From assembly GCA_944393575.1 (NCBI GenBank), contig CALYAP010000006.1:1-45989 (forward strand): a DNA stretch of 45,989 nucleotides, given 5' to 3'. The first letter of the stretch is position 1. Each line of letters begins with the position of its first letter. Both the position numbers and the translations under genes were made by a program. This DNA is from an uncultured Clostridia bacterium (GTDB lineage Bacteria; Bacillota; Dehalobacteriia; UBA4068). Positions 28,250-35,802 of the stretch are shown here, in pieces. Below the pieces are notes generated by a model. That model saw nothing but the letters and a program-made list of their open reading frames with translations, was not told where the DNA came from and did not search any database.

Positions 28250-28278
28250 TTGAAACCATCTTGGTTTTATGATATAAA
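28250..28278 (+). promoter_or_regulatory. promoter with palindromic spacer, 1000-residue coiled-coil gene
   Basis: TTGAAA (28250-28255), 17 bases, TATAAA (28273-28278). The palindrome AAACCA-TCT-TGGTTT (28253-28267) fills most of the spacer and may be an operator, or may act as the terminator of the preceding gene. Confidence 0.5.
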
Positions 28279-28311
28279 TTTTGTTTATAACAAGAAAAGG
28301 CGGAAGGTATC

Positions 28312-31300
28312 ATGGAAAAAAATTTTGATAATTTAACGATGATTTTAGATAAATGCAAAGAAGAAATGCATGGAGCTGCCAATGAAGATGAACTGCAGCG
28401 TTTAATTAGTGATGCGCATAACTATATTGATACTTGTAATAGTGAACTGGAACAGGCTAAAAAAACAATTGAGCTAACCAATGAGCAACTTAATGCAGTA
28501 ACTGAGGCTCATAAAGAGAGTGAGCACAGGGCAGACTTGGCTGCTACAGAAGAGAGTGATGCTCATACTGCGTGGGAAATGGCTAAAAAAATGTTAGATG
28601 ATGCTACCATAGCAGATAGTTTAGCCAATAAAGAAGCTGCTATGATCCTACAGAAAGCTGCAACTGTTTTGCAGGATACTGTAGCTAATGCTGAGGAATT
28701 TTATCTTAAGAAAGCACAGGAAAAAGAAGAAATTGATGCTGCTACTATTCGCCTTTTGGCTACTCAAAAAGCCATTGAATATACGGTAGCTCGCGCCTAT
28801 ACCACTGAAGGAATACGCCTAAGAGATGTGGTATTGGCACAATTGATGGCTGATGTGAAGACTGGTGAAAAAGAAGTAGTCGGCTGGCAGAAGAGCATTG
28901 ATGAAATAAATAAAGAAAAAGAGGTAGGCAGATTTAACGAAAAAATATCTGCTCTGCAGGAGTCTTTGCGCGCTGCTGAGGAAAAGATCGATCTGAATAT
29001 CATAGCTGAGGAAGAAGAACATAGCAAACAGCAGTCATATTTAGAAGAGCAGAAAAAATCTTGCCGGGAACGCTTATCTGCTATCGATGAGCAGATGCAG
29101 GATAAAATAGCCCAAAAGACGCTTAAAGATGATGAACTGACAACTGCTAGAAGTCAATACGAGCAACTGTTGGCAGAAAGCAACTCTGCTGATTTAACAT
29201 TAGAGCAGGTTGCTAGAGATATTGATGATGCTATAAATAAAGATAAAGAGGAAAAATTAGCAGCTTTTGACCGCTTAGATGATGGTATTGAACAAATACG
29301 TCAGTCAGTAGCGGTTAAAAAGCAGGATTATATGGCAGCAGAGGAAAAAGTCAGAACAGCAACATCCCATCTGGATGATGTTAAACAGCAATTAGTCTCT
29401 TTACAGCAAAGGGCTGAAGTTGCTAAAGCCGAGGAAGAATCTGCTCATGAGGCGGCAGAGGTTGCTAGACGGCTGGTAGATAATGCGGTTAAAGTACGTT
29501 TATCTATTAGTCAGGAGAGTGCAGATTTATTATTATCTGCCCAAGAAGCATTGACTGAATCGGCTAATGCTGCTGAAGAATTGGAGCAAAAAAAATATCA
29601 ATACCGCATAGATCTGGAACAAAAATGCCAAGAGATGGATCTTAGTGTTGAACAGGCTGAGAAGGATACTGATTCTGCAGAGCATGATGCTGTTTTTGCT
29701 AAGGCTGTTTGGGAAAATGAAGAGGCTGAACTTGTTAAAGAGATAGAAAGAGTTTCAGCACAAAAGAAAGAGCTTGATGAAAATTTTGACCATAAGGTCG
29801 AAGAATATGATATCCGGCTGACTACTGTAAGGGCTGCTGCAGATAAAGTGCGTTCTCAGCTAGCTGCAGCTACAGAGACTGTCGCTGATTTAGAAAGACA
29901 TCTGGCTGATTTAGAACAGGATATCGCTGCTTTTGGACTAGAAAGGTCACGTATTGAGAGCGATACTGACGAGCGCTGTACCACATATTTGTCAGAGAGT
30001 CAAGCGCGGTTGGATGTTATTTTAGCTGATAAGCAAATAGCACAAAATGAAGCTGAGGTATATCGTCGTGAGTTAGATAGCGCCCAGAACGATTTGGCTG
30101 CGCTGGAGGCACGAGCGGCTGAACTATCTGCTAAACTTGCAGAAGCACAAAACAGTGTGGATGAACTGATCGATGCTGGTTCGGAACAGGTTCTAGCAGC
30201 GGAAATAGAGCTGGAGAGTCGTAAAGAAGCCGAAGAAGCAGCCCGGCTGGCAGCTGATGAGATCGCTCAATATATTGAAGATAGCAATGTGCCACCAGTT
30301 GATTATAGTACGATTCCATTGACCAATGAAGTGGATTTGGTAGATGAACCTATTGTTGAGGAAATGGAAGCTGAACTAACAGATGATATAGCTGCTGAAG
30401 AGGCTGAGCTTACTGATGAAGATGCCTTTACTGACACTGATATCGAAACAGAAGAATTATTAGCCGAACAAGATATTGATGAGTCTCTGGAAGATTTAAT
30501 CGAAGAGATTGATGATATTATTGAAAATACCCAGGATCTTGAGCCTATTGCGAAAGATGATCTTGCATCGGACATTGAAGTAGCTGAGGAGAATGAAGAG
30601 CAAGAAGAACTCAGTATAGCAGAAGATAACCAAGAAGCTTCTGAAGAAGAACCGCTTCTTTCCGATGAGGAGATCCTTTCCGAAGCTGTTCCGGAAGAAG
30701 AGGAGATTTCCGATGCCATTTTAGAGCAGCCTGAAGATTCTGAGCTGATTATCGAAGATGCGGTAATTGTTCCTAAAGAAGAAGCGGATGTTGCCATTGC
30801 CGAAACAGATGAAAGCGAAGAAGTGGCTGATGAGACAGTGGCAACTGCCGAGGAAACGGATGCAGCTGCCCAGCTGGAGATTGAAGAAGAAATACCTACT
30901 GAAGAAGATGCCGAGGCTAAGCGTCGTGCCGAGGAAGAGGCTGAAGAAGCAGCTATCTTAGCTGGTTTGACTGGCGGTTTGCCTAAGATAGATACTGATG
31001 ATAGCGATGAGAGCGCAGAGTATACTGCTTGGCTGGATATTATTAGCAGTGATGTCATTGAAAAATTGATGAATGAGGACGATAGTAACAATGCTGCTAA
31101 TGCTCAGACTGATGCCAATGACTGGATCGCTGATTTAGAGCAGACTTTTATCAAGGAAGACTTAGCCCTGAAACATAATGATAATGCCTCTAGCCAAGAT
31201 ACTGACGATAAAGAGACAGCAGCAGAGGAAAGCTCACCTGCTCATAATGGTCATAAGGATAAGCATTCTGCAAAGAAAAATAAGAAAAACAAGAAGTCAT

Positions 31301-31314
31301 TCCGCTTCTTCTAA
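28312..31314 (+). CDS. long coiled-coil protein with acidic C-terminal region (1000 residues), function unknown
   Basis: Residues 1-655 are coiled coil of the same Ala/Glu-rich type as the preceding gene, with two copies of the shared 55-residue module (80-134 and 374-428), so the two proteins are partial paralogues. Residues 660-890 are an extremely acidic, probably disordered stretch of Glu, Asp, Ala and Ile. A short region near 890-960 (ILAGLTGGLPKI, EYTAWLDIISSDVIEKLM, DWIADLEQTFI) looks foldable. The chain ends in a strongly basic aromatic tail, KKNKKNKKSFRFF. No signal peptide, membrane helix or nucleotide site is seen. It has its own promoter; the rplU promoter starts eight bases after its stop. 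Start ATG is preceded by GGAAGG. Confidence 0.85.
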   Translation: MEKNFDNLTMILDKCKEEMHGAANEDELQRLISDAHNYIDTCNSELEQAKKTIELTNEQLNAVTEAHKESEHRADLAATEESDAHTAWEMAKKMLDDATIADSLANKEAAMILQKAATVLQDTVANAEEFYLKKAQEKEEIDAATIRLLATQKAIEYTVARAYTTEGIRLRDVVLAQLMADVKTGEKEVVGWQKSIDEINKEKEVGRFNEKISALQESLRAAEEKIDLNIIAEEEEHSKQQSYLEEQKKSCRERLSAIDEQMQDKIAQKTLKDDELTTARSQYEQLLAESNSADLTLEQVARDIDDAINKDKEEKLAAFDRLDDGIEQIRQSVAVKKQDYMAAEEKVRTATSHLDDVKQQLVSLQQRAEVAKAEEESAHEAAEVARRLVDNAVKVRLSISQESADLLLSAQEALTESANAAEELEQKKYQYRIDLEQKCQEMDLSVEQAEKDTDSAEHDAVFAKAVWENEEAELVKEIERVSAQKKELDENFDHKVEEYDIRLTTVRAAADKVRSQLAAATETVADLERHLADLEQDIAAFGLERSRIESDTDERCTTYLSESQARLDVILADKQIAQNEAEVYRRELDSAQNDLAALEARAAELSAKLAEAQNSVDELIDAGSEQVLAAEIELESRKEAEEAARLAADEIAQYIEDSNVPPVDYSTIPLTNEVDLVDEPIVEEMEAELTDDIAAEEAELTDEDAFTDTDIETEELLAEQDIDESLEDLIEEIDDIIENTQDLEPIAKDDLASDIEVAEENEEQEELSIAEDNQEASEEEPLLSDEEILSEAVPEEEEISDAILEQPEDSELIIEDAVIVPKEEADVAIAETDESEEVADETVATAEETDAAAQLEIEEEIPTEEDAEAKRRAEEEAEEAAILAGLTGGLPKIDTDDSDESAEYTAWLDIISSDVIEKLMNEDDSNNAANAQTDANDWIADLEQTFIKEDLALKHNDNASSQDTDDKETAAEESSPAHNGHKDKHSAKKNKKNKKSFRFF
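28549..28713 (+). repeat. 55-residue hendecad module, copy 3 (residues 80-134 of the 1000-residue protein)
   Basis: It reads DAHTAWEMAKKMLDDAT at 4-20 and AMILQKAATVL at 31-41, and aligns ungapped with copy 1 (DA-TA--MA-K---DAT-A shared) and with copy 4 (AH-A-E-A----D-A shared). Confidence 0.78.
29431..29595 (+). repeat. 55-residue hendecad module, copy 4 (residues 374-428 of the 1000-residue protein)
   Basis: It reads AHEAAEVARRLVDNA at 5-19, ADLLLSAQEAL at 31-41 and NAAEELEQKK at 46-55. It lies 294 residues after copy 3. Confidence 0.78.
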
Positions 31315-31321
31315 AAATACC

Positions 31322-31351
31322 TTGACAGTATTGCTGATGATATGGTAAAAT
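31322..31351 (+). promoter_or_regulatory. promoter of rplU-rpmA
   Basis: TTGACA (31322-31327), 18 bases, TAAAAT (31346-31351), with TG at 31343-31344 making an extended -10. It lies directly after the coiled-coil stop codon. Confidence 0.75.
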
Positions 31352-31357
31352 TCATCT

Positions 31358-31425
31358 GTTGCCAAACCGCACCGAACTGGTTAAAAGTGCGTAAGCCACC
31401 TTTATCGGGCGAGTCTATATAGTAG
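31358..31425 (+). promoter_or_regulatory. ribosomal protein L21 leader (probable autoregulatory RNA)
   Basis: The 80-base leader between promoter and rplU contains CCAAACCGCAC, a loop, GTGCG, then TAAGCCACC and CGGGCGAGTCT. The CGCAC/GTGCG stem (31368-31372 with 31387-31391) and the GUAAGCCACC element match my memory of the Rfam L21 leader found ahead of rplU in Bacillota. Binding of L21 to this leader is the accepted model of feedback control. A covariance search would settle the assignment. Confidence 0.6.
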
Positions 31426-31438
31426 GGGAGGTGCAACG

Positions 31439-31756
31439 ATGTTCGCGATTATCGAATCAGGCGGCAAGCAGTATAAGGTTGCTGAGGGCGATACCATCAG
31501 AGTAGAGCTTCTCGACACTGAGGCTGGTTCTGTTTTTGAGATAGACAAAGTCCTCGCTGTGTATGATGATAATGATTTCAGAGTAGGTAAACCTTATCTG
31601 GAAGATGCTAAAGTCGCTTGTAAGGTAGTAGAGCATGGCAAAGGCAAAAAGGTAGTGGTTTTCCATTATAAACCTAAAAAGAACATTCGTACTAAGAATG
31701 GTCATCGCCAGCCCTATACCAAATTGCAGATAGAAAGCATTAAAGTTGCTGAATAA
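31439..31756 (+). CDS. rplU: 50S ribosomal protein L21
   Basis: The 105-residue protein begins [18 protein letters not shown] and ends with the basic [24 protein letters not shown] typical of L21, which binds 23S rRNA and contacts L20. The length is normal. GGGGAGGTG precedes the ATG. It forms a two-gene unit with rpmA 56 bases downstream, with no prp (ysxB) gene between. Confidence 0.98.
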   Translation: MFAIIESGGKQYKVAEGDTIRVELLDTEAGSVFEIDKVLAVYDDNDFRVGKPYLEDAKVACKVVEHGKGKKVVVFHYKPKKNIRTKNGHRQPYTKLQIESIKVAE

Positions 31757-31812
31757 TTGTTGAAAATATAGGGGATTCCCTTTGTTATTTGAATTTAAAG
31801 GAGGCGAGTTAT

Positions 31813-32061
31813 ATGGCTCATAAAAAAGCAGGCGGTAGTTCACGTAACGGACGCGATTCAGCAGCACAACGCCTGGGCCTCAAATGCGGTGATGGTCAGG
31901 CTGTTAGCGCTGGCAGCATTTTAGTACGGCAGCGCGGGACAAAATTCCATCCTGGCAATAATGTTGGTATTGGTAAGGATGATACTCTTTTTGCTAAAAT
32001 CGACGGTCAGGTTCGTTTTGAGAGAAAAGACCGTAACCGCAAACAGGTCAGCGTATATTAA
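31813..32061 (+). CDS. rpmA: 50S ribosomal protein L27
   Basis: The ATG at 31813 follows a strong AAAGGAGG and gives 82 residues starting [16 protein letters not shown]. The conserved N-terminal arm reaches the peptidyl transferase centre. In many Bacillota L27 carries a nine-residue leader removed by the protease Prp; this one has none, like E. coli L27. The upstream in-frame TTG at 31789 would add eight residues made from the ribosome binding site and is not a Prp-type leader. Confidence 0.97.
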   Translation: MAHKKAGGSSRNGRDSAAQRLGLKCGDGQAVSAGSILVRQRGTKFHPGNNVGIGKDDTLFAKIDGQVRFERKDRNRKQVSVY

Positions 32062-32072
32062 ACTTAAAACTA

Positions 32073-32107
32073 ACAGCCACTTGATCAAGCAAGTGGCTGT
32101 GTTTTTT
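32073..32107 (+). terminator. intrinsic terminator of rplU-rpmA
   Basis: ACAGCCACTTG (32073-32083) pairs perfectly with CAAGTGGCTGT (32090-32100), followed by GTTTTTT. On the minus strand the same stem is followed by TAGTTTT and may stop the converging coiled-coil transcript. Confidence 0.9.
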
Positions 32108-32120
32108 ATTTGTAACCATG

Positions 32121-32148
32121 CAGCAGCTAAATATTGGCTGCTGTTTTT
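32121..32148 (+). terminator. second plus-strand terminator
   Basis: CAGCAGC (32121-32127) pairs with GCTGCTG (32137-32143), then TTTTT. It backs up the previous hairpin just before the end of the convergent gene. Confidence 0.65.
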
Positions 32149-32149
32149 A

Positions 32150-34354
32150 TTAATCTGCATTTAAATCAGCCAAGATCCGTTTTCTTACCTCTTGTTCAAA
32201 AGCAATGTCCATCTCATTATTGTTGTAATCTAACTTTTTCGTTTTTGTTTCTGTTGGTGAATAATGCAGGTTAGAGTTTTTCTTTTGTGGATATATTGAA
32301 TTACTCTCAGAAGATGGCATAGTGGTGTTATTGCTGTTAGCATTATTAAATGCACTATCACTGAGTATTTTGCTAATGCTCCTTCTTAGCGATTGTTTGA
32401 TATCGGCTGGATTGAATTGTGGTTTGTCAAGGTATATTGGCTCTTCCAGTGCTAATGCATATATCTGGGATATGGTGGTTTTAGGAATAGTAGCTATATA
32501 TGGCGTATCCGGTACGATGGGGATTTTAGGCGTACTGCTAATTAGCTTACGGGCTGTTTGCGCCAAAGAATTTTGCTCATCAGTTATGATGGCTTTCTCC
32601 GCTTGGATATCTATGAGCAAATTATTCGTTGCCTGTTGCTGGCGCTGTTGTTGCATCAATAATTGATCGGTTTCTTCTCTAGCTTGTTGGAGTTTTTGCT
32701 TTGCCTCATCGATAATTTGCTGAAGGTGGTCGATATCACGGTGTACCTGTGCTGTATTGGCCCAGCAATTGCCTAATTCTTCATTAAATGTTTTCCATTG
32801 TGGTGATATTAAGTCCGTAAGCTGTTGATATTGATCCCATAGCTCGCTAAGCTCACGATATTTTTGGTCTATTTGTTTATCCGCTTTTTTGGTGAAGTTC
32901 TCTAATGGATAATCATTATCTTTGCGGTATTTATCTTGTAGTATTTGCTGATAATAATTTGCTATCAGTAATGCAAATCTTAATCTATAAACTTCTTTTT
33001 GGGCATTTTCGCTAGATATCTTAGCTATATTTACTTTTTCTTGTGCTGCAGTTGTATTGGCAGCTGCTTGCTCGATTATTTGCCGATATTTTTTGTTGGC
33101 AAGAGTTTTTTGCTGTTCGATATAGCTGGCAATTTGCTGATAGTTATTGTTGACTGTGATGATGTTCTGATTAATCGCAGGAAGTTCTTTTTGTAGTTGG
33201 GTAATATCTTCGCCTAAAGCCAAAGACTGGCTTAACAGACCTTTGATTTGCATATTTATTTTATCTAAATTCAGATAAGCTTTATTTATTTCAGTATCTA
33301 TTTTTAATAATGTTACCTGTATGGAAATATCTGATTCGGGTGAGTAATGATATTTAGATGATGATTGAATTGCGGTTACTTTTTGTTGAGCTATCTTGGC
33401 TTGTTCAATACGCCGCGAAAACATCTTTCTGCTGCTGGCAGCGTTTTCTAGTTCTTGTTTAATTTTTTGCCTTTTATCAAATATGCTTTGCAGCAATGTT
33501 TTTTTGTGCTCATATAGTTGCTGTAATTGTTGGGATTTTTTTTGGAGCCTTTTTGTGATTTGGTCGCACTTATTAAAGATATCATCGTATCTCAGGGTGG
33601 ACTGCTGATTGATTTGTTTTTCTGTTTGCTGTGCTTGCCGCAATTTTTGTTGTACTTTCTGGTGCTGTTGATGAGTCATCTGGTATTTTGATAATGCTTG
33701 AGCATAATTTTGAGCTATATCACTAGTTTGTCGTTGAGCGGTGGCCAGTTGGCGTTGGTAGTTGTTGATTTGCTGTTCTATTTGGGCTATTTCGCTAGGT
33801 AACTGTTGTTGCAGGTGCTCTAGGAGCTGATTAGCATTACTGCTTTGCTGGATATTTTCCGCTAGCTTTTTTTGTTGTTCTAATAAAGATGATAGTTGCT
33901 GATAATATTTTGTAGCTTTAGCAAATTTTTTTAATATAGCTAATTGTCCACTAATAATATCTTTTTCAGCTTTGGCTATGCTATACTTGTTTTCAGTATC
34001 AACAAGTGATTCGTAGGTCAAGGCACGCATCAGGGAGATTTTATATGCGTTGAGAAATGCCGTTTGGACAGTAAGTTCAAGGCATAGTTTGTCAGTGGTA
34101 TTATTATCAGTAATATGCCCTGGGGGGTCTTTAATATCATCAATAAGCGCTAGTGATTTCTGGCGTAATGCAGTAGCTTTTCGTACCACGGCGTATGATT
34201 GATCCTCTTGTTTGTTAAGCTGCTGCAGCTGGCTGTTGAGAAGCTGATATCGCTGCTGGATAGTATTAAGAGACTGGAGCTTATTATGCAGTTCTTGCTG
34301 GTAAAGAACTATTATTCTCTCCAATGAATTGTCTGGACCATTAGTTGCTGCCAT
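32150..34354 (-). CDS. Gln/Asn-rich long coiled-coil protein (734 residues), function unknown
   Basis: It is the only minus-strand gene between 9 kb and 41 kb. The ATG follows AAGGAG. Residues 1-600 are predicted coiled coil with very frequent Gln (QQL, QQQ and HQQHQ runs), few Ala and many Lys/Arg, unlike the acidic Ala/Glu-rich pair upstream. Around residue 600 the chain changes to a Pro-containing segment (TPKIPIVPDTPYIATIPK), then a Ser/Asn-rich stretch, and ends with a short helix (EMDIAFEQEVRKRILADLNAD). No signal peptide, membrane helix or nucleotide-binding motif is visible, and I did not find the 55-residue module. It lies between rpmA and obgE, where no such gene normally occurs. 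Confidence 0.82.
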   Translation of the reverse strand: MAATNGPDNSLERIIVLYQQELHNKLQSLNTIQQRYQLLNSQLQQLNKQEDQSYAVVRKATALRQKSLALIDDIKDPPGHITDNNTTDKLCLELTVQTAFLNAYKISLMRALTYESLVDTENKYSIAKAEKDIISGQLAILKKFAKATKYYQQLSSLLEQQKKLAENIQQSSNANQLLEHLQQQLPSEIAQIEQQINNYQRQLATAQRQTSDIAQNYAQALSKYQMTHQQHQKVQQKLRQAQQTEKQINQQSTLRYDDIFNKCDQITKRLQKKSQQLQQLYEHKKTLLQSIFDKRQKIKQELENAASSRKMFSRRIEQAKIAQQKVTAIQSSSKYHYSPESDISIQVTLLKIDTEINKAYLNLDKINMQIKGLLSQSLALGEDITQLQKELPAINQNIITVNNNYQQIASYIEQQKTLANKKYRQIIEQAAANTTAAQEKVNIAKISSENAQKEVYRLRFALLIANYYQQILQDKYRKDNDYPLENFTKKADKQIDQKYRELSELWDQYQQLTDLISPQWKTFNEELGNCWANTAQVHRDIDHLQQIIDEAKQKLQQAREETDQLLMQQQRQQQATNNLLIDIQAEKAIITDEQNSLAQTARKLISSTPKIPIVPDTPYIATIPKTTISQIYALALEEPIYLDKPQFNPADIKQSLRRSISKILSDSAFNNANSNNTTMPSSESNSIYPQKKNSNLHYSPTETKTKKLDYNNNEMDIAFEQEVRKRILADLNAD

Positions 34355-34455
34355 ACTAGCGCTCCTTTTATCAATGCGGTTTTGTTTTATCTGCCATTTG
34401 CTGTTTTTCTTTTTATTGTGCTTTTTTGCAGCTACTCCTATACTAATGATATTGT

Positions 34456-34485
34456 TTGACTTATTATGTCAATTTTGTGTATAAT
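34456..34485 (+). promoter_or_regulatory. promoter of obgE-nadD-yqeK
   Basis: TTGACT (34456-34461), 18 bases, TATAAT (34480-34485), about 40 bases before the obgE start. Because the coiled-coil gene diverges from here, obgE no longer depends on the rplU promoter. Confidence 0.75.
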
Positions 34486-34526
34486 AAATATTCTAGGATA
34501 TGAACCATTTTTAGAGGAATAAACTG

Positions 34527-35798
34527 ATGTTTTGTGATTATGTAAAAATTTTTGTCAAAGCTGGCGATGGCGGAGATGGGGCAGTGGCCTTTCGCCGAGA
34601 AAAGTATGTGCCTTTGGGCGGTCCTGCCGGCGGTGATGGCGGTCGGGGCGCATCTATCATTTTAGTCGGTGATAGTGCGCTATCGACCTTGAACGATTTT
34701 AAATATCGGCGGCACTATAAAGCTCCCAGAGGCGCTAATGGAATGTCTAAAAATATGAATGGCGCCTGGGGAGAGGATATGCGTCTATTAGTTCCGTTGG
34801 GAACCATTGTCAAAGATGAAGCAGGCAATTTCTTGGCTGATATCTCTCATGCCGGGCAAGAATTTGTGGCAGCTAAAGGTGGGCGCGGAGGACGCGGTAA
34901 TGTCCGCTTCGCTAACGGCAAGGATAAAGCTCCTGCTTATGCCGAAAAAGGAGAACCTGGACAAGAACGCACCTTGATCTTGGAGTTGAAGCTAATCGCT
35001 GATGTGGGGCTGATTGGTTTGCCAAATGCCGGCAAATCAACGCTACTGTCGAAGATTTCAGCAGCTCAGCCTAAAATAGCTAATTACCCTTTTACAACAT
35101 TGGAGCCAAATTTGGGTATGGTACGTCTGGATGACGAGACTAGCTTTGTAGTTGCTGATCTTCCCGGCCTCATCGAGGGTGCATCTTCTGGTATCGGTCT
35201 AGGTCACCGTTTCCTACGCCATGCAGAGCGTAACCGCATTCTGATCCATGTATTGGATCTAAGCGAATATGCAACACGTTCACCTTATGAAAGTTTTATG
35301 CTTATTAATGAGGAATTGAGCCTTTATAAAGAAGATTTTCTTAGCCGTCCGATGCTTATTGCCGCTAATAAAGCTGATATGCCAGGATTTGGGGAAAATC
35401 TGGCTGAGCTGCAAAATAAGATTGGTGATAAATATGAGATCTTCTCAATCTCTGCTTTAACCGGAGAAGGTATCAAACCTTTGCTGTGGAGAGTTAAGGA
35501 GCTCTTGGACGAGATCCCGATCATGCCCTATATCCCTCAAACCGAGGTAGTTAAAAATACTGTCGTTAGAGCGGAGGAGCCTTTTGTTATTGAAAAGGAT
35601 GCTAATGGCATTTGGCAGGTTACTGGCGAGCGGGTAGAAAAATTAGTCCAGATGACCGATCTCAATAATGATGACGCTGTCTTAAGAATGCAGAGGATTT
35701 TTGTCAAGATGGGGCTGGAAAATGCTTTATGCGAAGCTGGGGTAGAACCTGGCGATACGGTAAGCATTGCCGGCAATGAATTTGAATATGCAGAGTGA
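34527..35798 (+). CDS. obgE: GTPase Obg, ribosome assembly factor
   Basis: The 423-residue protein has the Gly-rich Obg fold (residues 1-158, GDGGDGAVAFRREKYVPLGGPAGG), the G domain with GLPNAGKST (164-172), the switch YPFTTLEPN, DLPGLIEG, and NKAD, and the C-terminal OCT domain seen in many Bacillota (about 345-423). Obg binds 50S precursors and guanine nucleotides, and links ribosome maturation to growth control. The length is normal. nadD starts four bases after its stop. Confidence 0.97.
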   Translation: MFCDYVKIFVKAGDGGDGAVAFRREKYVPLGGPAGGDGGRGASIILVGDSALSTLNDFKYRRHYKAPRGANGMSKNMNGAWGEDMRLLVPLGTIVKDEAGNFLADISHAGQEFVAAKGGRGGRGNVRFANGKDKAPAYAEKGEPGQERTLILELKLIADVGLIGLPNAGKSTLLSKISAAQPKIANYPFTTLEPNLGMVRLDDETSFVVADLPGLIEGASSGIGLGHRFLRHAERNRILIHVLDLSEYATRSPYESFMLINEELSLYKEDFLSRPMLIAANKADMPGFGENLAELQNKIGDKYEIFSISALTGEGIKPLLWRVKELLDEIPIMPYIPQTEVVKNTVVRAEEPFVIEKDANGIWQVTGERVEKLVQMTDLNNDDAVLRMQRIFVKMGLENALCEAGVEPGDTVSIAGNEFEYAE

Positions 35799-35802
35799 TA
35801 AT

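Noticed and set aside
30303-31091. 262-residue Ser-rich reading frame on the minus strand
   Set aside because: It is the complement of the Glu/Asp-rich codons of the coiled-coil gene (GAA and GAT read backwards as TTC and ATC, with Ser in this frame). Low-complexity composition and no ribosome site.
23553-31314. Identity of the giant proteins as SMC, MukB or Rad50
   Set aside because: No Walker A, signature or Walker B motif is found at either end, unlike the true SbcC at 44955.
31789-31812. TTG start giving L27 an eight-residue N-terminal extension
   Set aside because: The extra residues are encoded by the ribosome binding site itself and do not resemble the Prp-cleaved leader.
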